Assembly (NCBI RefSeq): GCF_004348825.1 | Contig: NZ_SMJU01000019.1 | Location: 1-64,000 of the forward strand | DNA: 64,000 bases | DNA from: Arundinibacter roseus | GTDB lineage: Bacteria; Bacteroidota; Bacteroidia; Cytophagales; Spirosomataceae | Direction: 5' to 3' | Part shown: piece after piece, positions 8,501 through 18,046 of the stretch | Layout: each line of letters opens with the position of its first letter | How positions within the stretch are numbered: position 1 is the first letter of the stretch | Position numbers and translations under genes: made by a program | Notes under the pieces: generated by a model | Seen by the model: only the letters and a program-made list of their open reading frames with translations | What the model was told of the DNA's origin: nothing | Database searches by the model: none

Positions 8501-9673
8501 ATGAATCTATTCTACTATATCTGGCTGGGAGTTCAGCTATTTTTTGGTTTCAATCTCATCTTTCCGTGGCTGATTGGGTGCCTGTTTTTTTTGCGAAAAA
8601 AAAGTAGCAGCATCACGACAAAAAACCTGATAGACCCAACCGAGCCCGACTACGCCATCATTGTGACGGCCTACGAACAGATGCAACAGATTCCGGATGT
8701 GCTGGCTTCGTTGCTGAAACTCAACTATTCCAACTACCTGATTTACGTTGTCGCCGATAAATGTGATGTTTCGGGCTTCAAAATTCCTGACTCCCGGGTT
8801 ATTCTATTGCGCCCCGAAGAAGTACTCAGCAGCAATACCAAGTCGCATTTTTACGCAATTTCCCGCTTTCAGCGTCCGCATGAGCGCCTCACAATTATTG
8901 ACAGCGACAACCTCACTGACCCGGACTATCTTAACAACCTGAATCCATTTTTTGACCAGGGCTATCAGGCGGTTCAGGGATATCGAAAAGCCAAGAACTT
9001 AAACACAACCTATGCCTGCCTGGACGCTGCGCGGGATATGTACTATCATTTTTTTGATGGAGAAGCGTTGTTTGGCGCGGGTTCTTCGGCAACTTTGGCA
9101 GGATCAGGCATGGCATTCACCACGGCTTTGTATAGAGAATGCCTCGAACACCTGACCGTGGAAGGAGCAGGTTTCGACAAAGTATTGCAGTACGAAATCG
9201 TGCGGCGAGGCCACCGCATAGCTTTTGCCCCACAAAGTATTGTATACGACGAAAAAACCACCGGCACCGATCAGCTTGTGAAGCAGCGCGCGCGGTGGAT
9301 TAATACCTGGTTTCGATATTTTTCCTACGGCTATTCGCTCATTGGACAGGGAATCACCGGTTTCAATTGGAATAAATTACTTTTTGGCCTGGTTTTACAA
9401 CGCCCGCCCCTCTTTATCTTTTTGATTCTATCGGTACTTTTTTTGATGATTAACCTCTGGATTGCGCCGTGGGTGTCGTTAGTTTGGTTGTCAGGTTTGA
9501 TACTCTTTGCCACTAGTTTTTTTGCAGCCTTGGTGATTTCGGGTGCAGATGAGCGCATCTATCGGTCGTTGCGCAAGGTCCCGTCGTTTATTTTCTTTCA
9601 ATTACTGGCATTGGCAAAAGTTCGAAAAGCCAATCAGGTATCGGTGGCCACTCGTCATGGACAAACCGAATAA
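8501..9673 (+). CDS. Membrane-associated family 2 glycosyltransferase
   Basis: This 390-residue protein has an N-terminal membrane helix (about 5-30) and a GT-A domain: DYAIIVTAYEQ (50-60), DSDN (134-137) as the DxD-type metal site, and KQRARW (261-266), which resembles the QxxRW motif of processive synthases. C-terminal membrane helices (about 295-355) follow. It probably adds sugars to a lipid-linked or growing chain at the inner membrane. It is 91 nt behind the Wzc-like gene and is likely co-transcribed. Confidence 0.88.
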   Translation: MNLFYYIWLGVQLFFGFNLIFPWLIGCLFFLRKKSSSITTKNLIDPTEPDYAIIVTAYEQMQQIPDVLASLLKLNYSNYLIYVVADKCDVSGFKIPDSRVILLRPEEVLSSNTKSHFYAISRFQRPHERLTIIDSDNLTDPDYLNNLNPFFDQGYQAVQGYRKAKNLNTTYACLDAARDMYYHFFDGEALFGAGSSATLAGSGMAFTTALYRECLEHLTVEGAGFDKVLQYEIVRRGHRIAFAPQSIVYDEKTTGTDQLVKQRARWINTWFRYFSYGYSLIGQGITGFNWNKLLFGLVLQRPPLFIFLILSVLFLMINLWIAPWVSLVWLSGLILFATSFFAALVISGADERIYRSLRKVPSFIFFQLLALAKVRKANQVSVATRHGQTE

Positions 9674-9720
9674 AAGGGTATGAAGATTAGTTCAATTAAC
9701 GTCAGCAGTCAGTTCTGATT

Positions 9721-9870
9721 ATGAAAGTACTTCCCAAGAAAAAGAAAAGAACCAATTCCGAAGAGGGTATTCAGGAGTCTAATCCGCTGGATCCAATCAC
9801 CCGGAAGGTAGCGCTTGCGCTTGTGTTTGTCAGTGTATTTGTATTCTTTTTTAAAATCGTCTTCTTTTAG
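9721..9870 (+). CDS. 49-residue small membrane protein before the ligase/polymerase
   Basis: ATG at 9721 opens 49 codons ending TAG at 9868-9870. A basic N-terminus (MKVLPKKKKR) and a polar stretch are followed by one hydrophobic helix (about 30-49, VALALVFVSVFVFFFKIVFF). The positive-inside rule predicts N-in topology. The last base of its stop is the first base of the GTG start of the next gene, so translation is coupled. It sits between the glycosyltransferase and the O-antigen ligase-like gene on the same strand. No family is recognised; a subunit or regulator of the neighbouring membrane enzyme is an inference. Confidence 0.7.
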   Translation: MKVLPKKKKRTNSEEGIQESNPLDPITRKVALALVFVSVFVFFFKIVFF

Positions 9871-11381
9871 TGAATAGGGCTTCGCTTTCATCTCCTTCCG
9901 GCATTCTCACGCACGATGGTAAAAGCAAATTTCGGCTTTGGCCGGAAGCTACACGCACCTACGAGCGTACCGGAATTCTGATTTTGATTGCCGCATCCAT
10001 TCTCATTGGCATTTCGAGTGCGGTTTGGGGCATTTACCCGGGCGTTTTGGTTATTGGCTTGTGGGTAATTCCGGGTGTTTATTCGATTGTTGCCTATCCT
10101 CGTTTTGGAATCACGGTTCTGCTACTGATGGCCTACATGCTCTTCATGATCATCCGGTTGGGAATCAACTTTCCGTGGGGAACCACACTCGACGGCATAC
10201 AGCTGCTACTCATTCTGGGCTTTTTTGCTCATCAGAAAACCGCCCCCGACTGGTCTGTTTTTCGTGGGCCAATTGCCACCTGGGTCGGTATTTGGGTGAT
10301 TTATAATCTGTTGCAGTTTGGAAATCCTACTGCCGAATCCCGCATGTCGTGGCTCTATACGGTCCGGACAACAGCAAGCGTCACGCTTATGTACTATATT
10401 TTTATGTATCATATTCGGACGGTTTCCTTCATTCGGTTTTTAGTAAAAATGTGGTTGGTACTGGCATTTATTGGCGCAGCCTATGCCTTCAAACAGGAAT
10501 ATTTTGGTTTTTCAGCTGCCGAGCAAGCCTGGCTCAACTCTGACCCGCTCATTGCTGATTTGCTGTTTATTAATGGACATTGGCGTAAGTATTCGATCTT
10601 TTCTGATCCGGTATCTTTCTCTTATAATATGGTTGTTTCCAGTTTGTTATGCTTAGGTGTGTTAAAGGCAGCCCGACAGTCCTGGAAAAAAATTGTGTTG
10701 CTTTGCCTCATGGGATTTTACCTGTTCACCATGCTTTTTTCAGGAACACGCGGTGCCTACGTACTCATTCCGGCGGGGTTTGCCCTATTTGCCATTCTGA
10801 ACCTCAATCGGACTATTCTGATTCTGTCAATCATTGGTGCTGTTTTTTTTATAGGTTTAATTTTTGTACCAACTTCAAATACAACACTTTACCGTTTTCA
10901 AAGTGCATTTAAACCCTCCAATGATGATTCATTTAACCTCAGGTCCTATAATCAGAAAAGGATACAACCATTCATTCAGTCGCATCCTTTTGGGGGCGGG
11001 TTGGGCGCTACCGGCGTATGGGGGCAGCGCTTTGCACCGCATTCATTTTTGGCCAATTTTCCACCGGATAGCGGCTATGTGCGCGTGGCCGTAGAACTTG
11101 GTTGGGTCGGGCTGTTTATTTTTTGTATGCTCATGTATACCATTCTAAAAACCGGTATAAATAATTATTATAACATAAAAAATCCTGAACTTAAAGCGTA
11201 TTGCCTGGCGATGACGCTCATTGTGTATGCACTCAATGTTGGGAATTATCCGCAGGAAGCGCTTGTACAATTTCCAACGAGTATCTTTTTTTATGTGGCC
11301 GTAGCGCTTATTAATTGTACGTACCTACTGGATCAAAAGGAGCAGGAGGCCGTTGGCCAAGGCCTGTCCAAAACAGTATAA
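9870..11381 (+). CDS. O-antigen ligase / polysaccharide polymerase-like membrane protein (Wzy/WaaL type)
   Basis: The protein has 503 residues with about 11-12 hydrophobic helices and a long periplasmic loop near 335-405 (PTSNTTLYRF to HSFLANFPPDSGYVRV). HSFLANFPPDSGY and ELGWVGLFIF resemble the H..N.y...E.G..G pattern of the Wzy_C (O-antigen ligase) family. It probably joins repeat units or transfers the glycan to an acceptor at the periplasmic face. The start is GTG at 9870, overlapping by one base the stop of the 49-residue gene. Wzy and WaaL activities cannot be separated from sequence. Confidence 0.85.
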   Translation: MNRASLSSPSGILTHDGKSKFRLWPEATRTYERTGILILIAASILIGISSAVWGIYPGVLVIGLWVIPGVYSIVAYPRFGITVLLLMAYMLFMIIRLGINFPWGTTLDGIQLLLILGFFAHQKTAPDWSVFRGPIATWVGIWVIYNLLQFGNPTAESRMSWLYTVRTTASVTLMYYIFMYHIRTVSFIRFLVKMWLVLAFIGAAYAFKQEYFGFSAAEQAWLNSDPLIADLLFINGHWRKYSIFSDPVSFSYNMVVSSLLCLGVLKAARQSWKKIVLLCLMGFYLFTMLFSGTRGAYVLIPAGFALFAILNLNRTILILSIIGAVFFIGLIFVPTSNTTLYRFQSAFKPSNDDSFNLRSYNQKRIQPFIQSHPFGGGLGATGVWGQRFAPHSFLANFPPDSGYVRVAVELGWVGLFIFCMLMYTILKTGINNYYNIKNPELKAYCLAMTLIVYALNVGNYPQEALVQFPTSIFFYVAVALINCTYLLDQKEQEAVGQGLSKTV

Positions 11382-11406
11382 TATACCTTGTAACACCTAG
11401 ATTTCC

Positions 11407-12621
11407 ATGACTAGCCCTTCTATACACACACGTTTGTCTACCGATTTTATCATTACAGGTCAGCAGCCCTGGGATGTTGAAATTGGGAGTAATTGTAAAA
11501 ACATTGCACTTGAACTGAGCAAAAAGCACCGCGTGCTGTATGTAAATTCTCCCCTCGACCGGGGCAGTCTTTTACGAAATGGCTCTGACCCCAAAATCCT
11601 GAAAAGAAAAAGGGTTATTGATAAAAAAGAAAATGGTCTGGAACAAATAGGAGATAATCTGTGGGTACTATACCCTGACCGACTGGTTGAATCTGTTCAC
11701 TGGATTTCGTGGCACAGCTTATTTGTGGTGCTTAACAAACGCAACAACCGAATCTTTGCAGACTCCATCCTGAAAGCCGTCTCTTTGCTCGGGTTTAAGG
11801 ATTTTGTGCTGTTCAATGACAACGATATGTTTCGGAGTTTTTATCTGAAAGATTTCTTAAAGCCCAGTGTTTCTGTCTACTATTCCCGGGATTTTATGCT
11901 GGCGGTTGACTACTGGAAAAAACACGGAACCGAACTTGAACCACAGCTGATTGCCAAAAGTGATGTCTGTGTAGCCAATTCTGTATACTTACAGCGCTAT
12001 TGCCTGCGGTACAATCCCCGCTCGTTTTATGTAGGGCAAGGCTGTGATCTCTCGCTTTTTGAAGCTGGATTGACTAGCCCCGTTCCCGCAGAGCTTTCGG
12101 TAATTCCCGGCCCGCGAATTGGTTATGTAGGGGCTTTGCAGGCGCTGAGGCTGGATATTGACCTGCTGAAATTTATTGCGAAAACCCGCCCCGATTGGCA
12201 ATTGATTTTTGTGGGCCCACCAGACAATCAATTTCAGGCAAGTGATCTGAAAGATTTTCCGAATGTACACTTTACGGGGTCGCGGGATGTCAGCGAGTTG
12301 CCTGCCTACATCAACGCCTTTGATGTATGCCTGAATCCGCAACTCCTCAACGAGGTAACGATCGGGAATTATCCACGAAAAATTGATGAATATCTAGCAA
12401 TGGGTAAGGCTACCGTAGCGACTCGCACCGAAGCTATGGAGGTTTTTGAAGAGCACGTATATCTTGCCGAGTCCAAAGAAGATTACGTTCAACTGATCGA
12501 ACAGGCGCTTGCGGAAGACAATCCGGCCCGGCAGGATGCCCGCCGTTCTTTTGCGTCGCAACATACGTGGGAAAACAGCGTGGCCGAAATTTGTTCCGCT
12601 ATTGCTACGGTAAAACCTTAA
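11407..12621 (+). CDS. Family 4-type glycosyltransferase (GT-B fold)
   Basis: This 404-residue cytoplasmic protein shows a C-terminal Rossmann half with RIGYVGALQALRLDIDLL, WQLIFVGPPD, PNVHFTGSRDVSELPAYI and YPRKIDEYLAMGKATVAT, the nucleotide-sugar site of GT4-like enzymes. An N-terminal half resembles the TuaH/teichuronic acid glycosyltransferase type (DFIITGQQPWD, HRVLYVNSP). It lies 25 nt behind the ligase-like gene and ends 3 nt from a convergent gene. Donor and acceptor are unknown. Confidence 0.85.
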   Translation: MTSPSIHTRLSTDFIITGQQPWDVEIGSNCKNIALELSKKHRVLYVNSPLDRGSLLRNGSDPKILKRKRVIDKKENGLEQIGDNLWVLYPDRLVESVHWISWHSLFVVLNKRNNRIFADSILKAVSLLGFKDFVLFNDNDMFRSFYLKDFLKPSVSVYYSRDFMLAVDYWKKHGTELEPQLIAKSDVCVANSVYLQRYCLRYNPRSFYVGQGCDLSLFEAGLTSPVPAELSVIPGPRIGYVGALQALRLDIDLLKFIAKTRPDWQLIFVGPPDNQFQASDLKDFPNVHFTGSRDVSELPAYINAFDVCLNPQLLNEVTIGNYPRKIDEYLAMGKATVATRTEAMEVFEEHVYLAESKEDYVQLIEQALAEDNPARQDARRSFASQHTWENSVAEICSAIATVKP

Positions 12622-12624
12622 TTA

Positions 12625-13401
12625 TTAGCCCCTAAAAAAAACGTAATCAGCATTAAATTTCAGGTGCCGATACAAATGCCGCGCCCACACGATAAACACC
12701 TGATCGCTCTCTCTGAGCATATTGCGTTTCATGGTGCTGGGTTCGTCTTCGCTGTTTTTTTGTATAAATAAATCCTGAAAATCTTCATAAAAAAGCGCTT
12801 TCCCTTTTTTTGTCAAAAACGACATCATCATCTGATATTCCGTCACATCGCCTTTTCTACCTTCTATATATCGCCCGAATTTTGCAAAAAATGACGAACG
12901 ACGAAGGTGCGGGTGATCGCTATACACATAAAATTTTTGATAGCCCCACGAAAGCAGACTAAAACGCATGTAAGAAAAACCCTCCGCCAAAGGCCGCAGG
13001 TAGGGATATTTGAAGTAAGCGTAGTAGCGCACCATATCGAGCGAAGGATCCTGCTGCATAAACTTTATGGACGATTTTAGTTTGGAAGGAAACAACTCCG
13101 TTGGGACAAAGTCTTCCTGCACATACAACGTCAGCGGAGTATTGACCGCATCCTGACCTTTGTTGAGATTATTGCCGAGTCCTCTATTTTTTGGGGTACT
13201 GACGAGTTTAAAAAAATATGTACGCTGTAATTCACTCAATTTTCGCTGATGTTCCGGCTGACTTCCATCGTCAGAAACAACAATGCTTCCAAACTGACAC
13301 CGAAGATCCGAGAACGCTTTCAGGAGTCGTTCGAGTGAGGCGCTGCGGTTGTAGTGCGTAATGAGGAGCGTTACGGTCGGGAATGTATGGGGGGAAATCA
13401 T
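12625..13401 (-). CDS. Small family 2 glycosyltransferase, paralogue A
   Basis: The protein has 258 residues. VTLLITHYNRSASLERLL is the GT2 opening strand, IVVSDDGS follows, and LYVQEDF (about residue 112-118) stands where the DxD-type metal site is expected. The block FYVYSDHPHLRRSSFFAKFG and the ending KALFYEDFQDLFIQKNS are shared with the neighbour at 13413-14198. The two are clearly paralogues, roughly half identical by eye. Short soluble GT2 enzymes of this kind act in the cytoplasm on lipid-linked intermediates. Confidence 0.8.
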   Translation of the reverse strand: MISPHTFPTVTLLITHYNRSASLERLLKAFSDLRCQFGSIVVSDDGSQPEHQRKLSELQRTYFFKLVSTPKNRGLGNNLNKGQDAVNTPLTLYVQEDFVPTELFPSKLKSSIKFMQQDPSLDMVRYYAYFKYPYLRPLAEGFSYMRFSLLSWGYQKFYVYSDHPHLRRSSFFAKFGRYIEGRKGDVTEYQMMMSFLTKKGKALFYEDFQDLFIQKNSEDEPSTMKRNMLRESDQVFIVWARHLYRHLKFNADYVFFRG

Positions 13402-13412
13402 GAGGATGTCGG

Positions 13413-14198
13413 TCAGTTTTGGGTTTTAAAAAAAATGAGCTGAGCGGTGTTTTTGAGCCAACGCACCGGGAGGTACAGCATTCGAAGTCCCTGAATCAGC
13501 GGGTTTTTTCTCGTACGCCAATCGGGCCGATCGATGGTGCTTGGTTCAGAAGAAGAGTTTTTTTGATAGAACAACGAGCTGTAATCTTCAAAAAACAGGG
13601 CTCTTCCTTTATTTTTGATAAAACTCAGTGCCATGTGAAACTCGCCGTCGTTCATGTTGCCGAGCTCAGCGTAGCGACCAAATTTTTCAAAAAAAGTACT
13701 TCTACGGAGGTGAGGATGGTCGCTATACACGTAGAATTTCAGATGATCGGGATCAAGCCATGAGAAAATCATTTCCGAAAATCCGTACGTATGCGGTTTA
13801 AGGTTTGGATGTTTAAAATAGGCATAAAACCGAATCAAATCCCATTCGGGTTCGGTGCGCATGAGGGTAAGGGCGTGGTCAAAATGTTCAGGAAATTTTT
13901 CGGTGGGCTGAAAATCTTCCTGGACATAAAGCGTCAGCGGTGTTTTGACGGCGTCCTGACCTTTGTTAATATTATGACCGAGGCGTTTGTTGACCGGAGT
14001 TGTAACAAGTTCAAACTGAAACTCTTTTTCCAGTTCCTTAACTCGCAGAAAATGTTCAGGTTTACTATTATCGTCCGAGACGACAATCGCTCCAAACTGG
14101 CATCCTAATTCCCTGAACGTTTTCAGCAGCCTTTCGAGCGATTGGCTGCGGTTGTAGTGCGTAATGAGCAAGGTGGTATCGGGGTAGGAGCGATTCAT
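13413..14198 (-). CDS. Small family 2 glycosyltransferase, paralogue B
   Basis: The 261 residues are closely similar in order and motifs to the next gene downstream (12625-13401). Shared blocks are TTLLITHYNRSQSLERLL, IVVSDDNS, LYVQEDF, FYVYSDHPHLRRSTFFEKFG and ALFFEDYSSLFYQKNS. The genes are 11 nt apart and look like a tandem duplication. Each probably adds one residue of the repeat unit, perhaps with different specificity. The start ATG at 14198 is well placed for the opening beta strand. Confidence 0.8.
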   Translation of the reverse strand: MNRSYPDTTLLITHYNRSQSLERLLKTFRELGCQFGAIVVSDDNSKPEHFLRVKELEKEFQFELVTTPVNKRLGHNINKGQDAVKTPLTLYVQEDFQPTEKFPEHFDHALTLMRTEPEWDLIRFYAYFKHPNLKPHTYGFSEMIFSWLDPDHLKFYVYSDHPHLRRSTFFEKFGRYAELGNMNDGEFHMALSFIKNKGRALFFEDYSSLFYQKNSSSEPSTIDRPDWRTRKNPLIQGLRMLYLPVRWLKNTAQLIFFKTQN

Positions 14199-14234
14199 AC
14201 TAAAAGGAAAGTAAAGCTTGTTTCGGACAAATGG

Positions 14235-15104
14235 TCAATTAAATAAATATTCACGCAGGGATTTCAGCTGTCGTTTAGCCCGGTTTAGAAATGCTTTGGT
14301 GAGGCTTCCGTCGTCCATCAGTCGGCGCGGCGAAGTAAACACCACCGCCCGGCGGTCGGTCACGCGCTGCAATCGCCCGACTTTTTGCAGGTTGAGCGCC
14401 ATGCGTCCGTCTTCGGCTTCATTCTCATAGTCGCTGCCTACAATGTTGGCATAAATCCGGGCACCGCCTACTTTAAAACCTCCTGTGGTGCGGCCCACCT
14501 CCGTCACAAAGCCCATGTTGAACCCGTACACGTTTAAGAACTCCCGGTTACGCTTGCGAATTTGGATAAATATCTCGCCAAAAAACTCATACATACGCAA
14601 CCCCAGACGGTTTTGACCTTCTGGCGGAATAAACGAATAACTCCCATACACCCCCGTAATTCCTTTGTCAGCAACCATCGGTGCCACCATCAGATCAATC
14701 CACTTCGGGGGATAAAATGTATCCGAATCTGCGCAAAGATGAAACCGACCACGAGCATTGTCCAATCCCATCTGACGCGCGTGCGGCGTACCTTGCACCG
14801 GCTGAAGGTAACTGCGGACACCTAAGGCGTCAAGTACAGCCTGGGTGCCATCGGTGGAGTTATTGTTGACTACCACAATTTCTACCTGGTAGGAGGTTTC
14901 GGAGGACGCAAGTGAAGAAAGCGTCCTGAAAATATTGTTCTCTTCGTTCCAGGCCGGAATCACAACAGAAATATCAGGAGACTCAGACTGAAACCGGCTG
15001 AGTTTTTGTCGTAGGCTTTGGAGCTCTGCCGGCGAGAGATCCTGATATTTTTTATTCGGAAATAAATGGGGCAACACCCATTGCGGCAGGCCAGTCAGGT
15101 TCAT
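14235..15104 (-). CDS. Family 2 glycosyltransferase
   Basis: In this 289-residue protein a 48-residue N-terminal extension precedes ISVVIPAWNEENNIFRTL, VEIVVVNNNSTDGT, ARQMGLDNARG and HLCADSDTFYP (the DxD site, DSD). This is a classic GT-A core. It has no strong membrane helix except a possible peripheral C-terminus. It is the first gene of a three-gene minus-strand group (36 nt before paralogue B), divergent from the flippase gene. Confidence 0.87.
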   Translation of the reverse strand: MNLTGLPQWVLPHLFPNKKYQDLSPAELQSLRQKLSRFQSESPDISVVIPAWNEENNIFRTLSSLASSETSYQVEIVVVNNNSTDGTQAVLDALGVRSYLQPVQGTPHARQMGLDNARGRFHLCADSDTFYPPKWIDLMVAPMVADKGITGVYGSYSFIPPEGQNRLGLRMYEFFGEIFIQIRKRNREFLNVYGFNMGFVTEVGRTTGGFKVGGARIYANIVGSDYENEAEDGRMALNLQKVGRLQRVTDRRAVVFTSPRRLMDDGSLTKAFLNRAKRQLKSLREYLFN

Positions 15105-15279
15105 GAAAGGAAGATCTGTATTTGTAGTTAAAAGTAAAGGGTCGAAACGGTTTCACCTAAATATTGTAACTAATATAAGGTGTTTTTTTAAGGTCCCATC
15201 AAATAGGCATATTTTTTAGTATTTTGCCCCAAAAATCAACTAACTCCCTGGTTTTGTATCTTATCTACCGCTCTTCTCT

Positions 15280-16620
15280 ATGTGGCAAAGTTTACGGCAA
15301 AAAGTACAGAATAAACATTTCCTTTCTTTGGCAGGCAACGGCGTCATGTCGGTATTGGGCATGCTCACTATGATTCTGCTCTATCGGGCTCTTTCGGTGG
15401 CTGATATTGGCCTTTGGGTATTTTTTTTATCTACCTATTTGTTTGTCGACACGTTTCGTTCCGGGTTCATTACTACTGCCTTTATCAAATTTTATGCCGG
15501 ATCTGACGAGCGCCGCGCCACCGAAGTAGTTGGCTCGGCCTGGATCGTCGCTTTGAGTATCACGGCCATTCTGGTTCTGCTCAATTCACTCGCTTTTCTT
15601 TTTATTGATTATATAGAAAACCCCGCAATGGTGCTCTTTGTCCGGTGGTTTAGCCTGGCATTTATCGTCTCTTTGCCTACCTTCGTAGCCTCTTGCGTGG
15701 TGCAGGGCGAGCAGCGTTTCGATCGCCTTTTGGCCATTCGTTTTGCTACACAGGGTTCTTATATCCTGATAATAACAATTTTAGTAGTGATCAAATGGAC
15801 AAGCCTTGACACTATTCTATATGCTTATCTCGGTAGTTTACTTTTTTCCAGCCTATTTTGTCTGCTGACCGGCTGGGCACGGCCTGCATCTTTTCGCAAC
15901 CGAACCGCAAAAGGAGTGCGTGAGCTGTATGATTTTGGAAAATATAGTGTGGGTACAACCCTGAGTTCCAATCTTTTTGGAACGTCCAATACATTCATTA
16001 TCAACTTCATGCTGGGTCCCGAAGCTCTCGCAATTTATAATTTGGGCCAACGGCTCATGGAACTCATCGAAATTCCGCTGCGGAGTTTTGCCGCTACCGG
16101 TATGCCCGAACTTGCTGCGTGGTATAATCAGGGCCAAAGGCAACGGGTTATTCAAACAATGAAAAAATACATCGGGCTCATTACTTTCGCTCTTGTGCCA
16201 GTCTGCCTTGTGGCAGTTCTATTGGCAGATGTTGCCATTGCCATCATTGGTGGCAGCAAATATGTGGAAACAGAAGCGGCCAATATCATGCGTATTTTTA
16301 TGCTCTTTGCCTTGCTTTATCCTTTGGATCGTTTTCAGGCGCTTACCCTGGATGTCATTCATCAGCCTCGAATCAATTTTATCAAGGTACTCATTATGCT
16401 CGTGGCGAGTGTCAGTGCCTCTTTTTTGGGAGTATATTTAACCGAGAGTATTTACGGCGTTGCCATCGGAGGCATCGTGCCTATTCTGATTGGTGTGGGT
16501 ATTTCAAAATGGGCACTCAATCGGTACTGCGGGTTTCGATATGTTGATATTTATAAGACAGGATTCATGGAAGGGAAAGCGTTGCTTGCCAACTATTTGC
16601 CGGGATTTTCGGCAAAATAA
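15280..16620 (+). CDS. Wzx-like polysaccharide flippase
   Basis: The protein has 446 residues with 12 or so hydrophobic helices spread over the whole length, typical of the MATE/MOP-type polysaccharide exporter family. The opening segment (NKHFLSLAGNGVMSVLGMLTM) and the middle NLFGTSNTFIINFMLGPEALAIYNLGQRL fit. It is expected to flip undecaprenyl-linked repeat units from the cytoplasmic to the periplasmic face. A weak -7-like tattttg (15220-15226) lies 54 nt upstream. It converges with the acyltransferase gene, 8 nt away. Confidence 0.87.
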   Translation: MWQSLRQKVQNKHFLSLAGNGVMSVLGMLTMILLYRALSVADIGLWVFFLSTYLFVDTFRSGFITTAFIKFYAGSDERRATEVVGSAWIVALSITAILVLLNSLAFLFIDYIENPAMVLFVRWFSLAFIVSLPTFVASCVVQGEQRFDRLLAIRFATQGSYILIITILVVIKWTSLDTILYAYLGSLLFSSLFCLLTGWARPASFRNRTAKGVRELYDFGKYSVGTTLSSNLFGTSNTFIINFMLGPEALAIYNLGQRLMELIEIPLRSFAATGMPELAAWYNQGQRQRVIQTMKKYIGLITFALVPVCLVAVLLADVAIAIIGGSKYVETEAANIMRIFMLFALLYPLDRFQALTLDVIHQPRINFIKVLIMLVASVSASFLGVYLTESIYGVAIGGIVPILIGVGISKWALNRYCGFRYVDIYKTGFMEGKALLANYLPGFSAK

Positions 16621-16628
16621 TCCCGGGA

Positions 16629-17762
16629 TTAACTTCTATTTTTCGGTAAGGAAACAATACCGCTCGTTTTTTTTGACCGACTTTTTTCCAAAGCCTGAAA
16701 CCGCATTTCGATGTGTTTGAAGGTCCAGGCCGAAACCAGATAGACAAGTGCAAAATTGAGAATGAAAAGATACGAATAAGCCGAAGGTGGAAAATGAAGA
16801 AGTCTGATGAATAGCACGTTAAAGCCGCTGATGACCAAAGCGTGGGTCATGTAAATGGAATACGAGTATTTTCCTAATGTATGTAAAAAAGGGATTTTTC
16901 TCAGCCATGCAGAAACGATTCCTTTTTCAAAGGCAAAAATAAAAATTGCCCCAAAAAACAGGAGGTCGTACACCAATCCGATGGGTTTGAGAAAATTGCC
17001 CCAGCCCACTGCCAGCAAAATACCGAGTAATGCCAGTGCTTCGGCAATGCTGAAAAAAGTAAAAGAAGCCTGAGAAAAAATAGGCGAAAATTGATGAAAA
17101 AAGTAGAAACACAGCACCCCGCCAAAAAAACCAATAATGGCACGAATGAACCCATAATTGAAACTATAATTCAACTCAAAACCACCCGTAAGTCCAATAA
17201 GCGTACCCGTGGCCAAGGCAATCACAACGCCATATATCCACGCCCGGCGCGTAGCCTGACCGAGCGTATTGACCAGCAAAATGACACATCCAAAAACCAG
17301 ATATGCAACCATCTCGGCGCTGATAGACCAGCTCGGAATATTCCAGCTTACATCTTTGGCACCAAAAATGGGGGTAGAATTGAGTAGAAGTAATGAGGAA
17401 ATAAAATTAGAAAGTGAGTTGTGCGGATTGTTGAGTTGGTTGATCTGAACATAAGGCGCCACCACAAGTTTGAGCCCTTCGAGCCCCAGAAAAACCAGCA
17501 ACATGAACAAATGAAGCGGATAAAGTCTAAAAAAACGTTTTCTGAAAAATGAAGAAAGAGCGTCCGTATCGGCAATGGATTCGTAGCGGTAGGCAATAAC
17601 GAAGCCGCTGAGCACAAAAAAGAAATCGACGAACATATCAGAATTTTCAACAAATTGATTTCTGATTAATGCGGTTTCTGCAAAAGGTGCCAAATGAAAG
17701 AAAAAAACCATCGAGGCAAATAATCCCCGGAAAATATCAAGTACTTCAAAGCGATGATTCAT
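16629..17762 (-). CDS. Acyltransferase family 3 membrane protein (OafA/YrhL type)
   Basis: This 377-residue protein has about ten membrane helices. Near the N-terminus, DIFRGLFASMVFFFHLAPF carries the R and H typical of acyltransferase-3 active sites; SWNIPSWSISAEMVAYL (about 144-160) and YSIYMTHALVI near the end are further family blocks. Such enzymes move acetyl or other acyl groups across or onto periplasmic glycans. Its place in the cluster suggests modification of the same polysaccharide as the hexapeptide transferase at 4737-5366. Confidence 0.87.
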   Translation of the reverse strand: MNHRFEVLDIFRGLFASMVFFFHLAPFAETALIRNQFVENSDMFVDFFFVLSGFVIAYRYESIADTDALSSFFRKRFFRLYPLHLFMLLVFLGLEGLKLVVAPYVQINQLNNPHNSLSNFISSLLLLNSTPIFGAKDVSWNIPSWSISAEMVAYLVFGCVILLVNTLGQATRRAWIYGVVIALATGTLIGLTGGFELNYSFNYGFIRAIIGFFGGVLCFYFFHQFSPIFSQASFTFFSIAEALALLGILLAVGWGNFLKPIGLVYDLLFFGAIFIFAFEKGIVSAWLRKIPFLHTLGKYSYSIYMTHALVISGFNVLFIRLLHFPPSAYSYLFILNFALVYLVSAWTFKHIEMRFQALEKSRSKKTSGIVSLPKNRS

Positions 17763-18046
17763 AGTTTTTTCTTTGATTGGGCAGAAGGGTTATAGCAAAA
17801 ATAAGTCCAAATTCCTGGGACGGGAACTTTAATAAATTTATGGTTACTAGTAAATTTTAATAAATAGTTAACCTAAATGTTCAAAAATAGAAATTATAAG
17901 TAACTTGAAAAAGAAATAGCTGAGCAAACAACCTTTTATTTTTGGCGAACGATTTCAACGAAGTGAACCTGGGTGCGGATAGGGCAGAAAAGTAGTTGTA
18001 ATTTTTTATAAAGAATTGATTTTACCTTTTTTATGAGTCCCTGCGC

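Noticed and set aside
9709-9891. 60-codon minus-strand frame over the region before the ligase-like gene
   Set aside because: The plus-strand 49-codon frame has a membrane helix, sits in the operon direction and overlaps the next start; the minus frame is its shadow.
15220-15226. tattttg as promoter of the flippase gene
   Set aside because: One base shorter than TAnnTTTG and no -33 partner; kept only as a remark in the gene entry.
16619-16630. aatcccgggatt palindrome between flippase and acyltransferase genes
   Set aside because: Perfect palindrome but without loop or T run, and only 12 nt; not convincing as terminator or operator.
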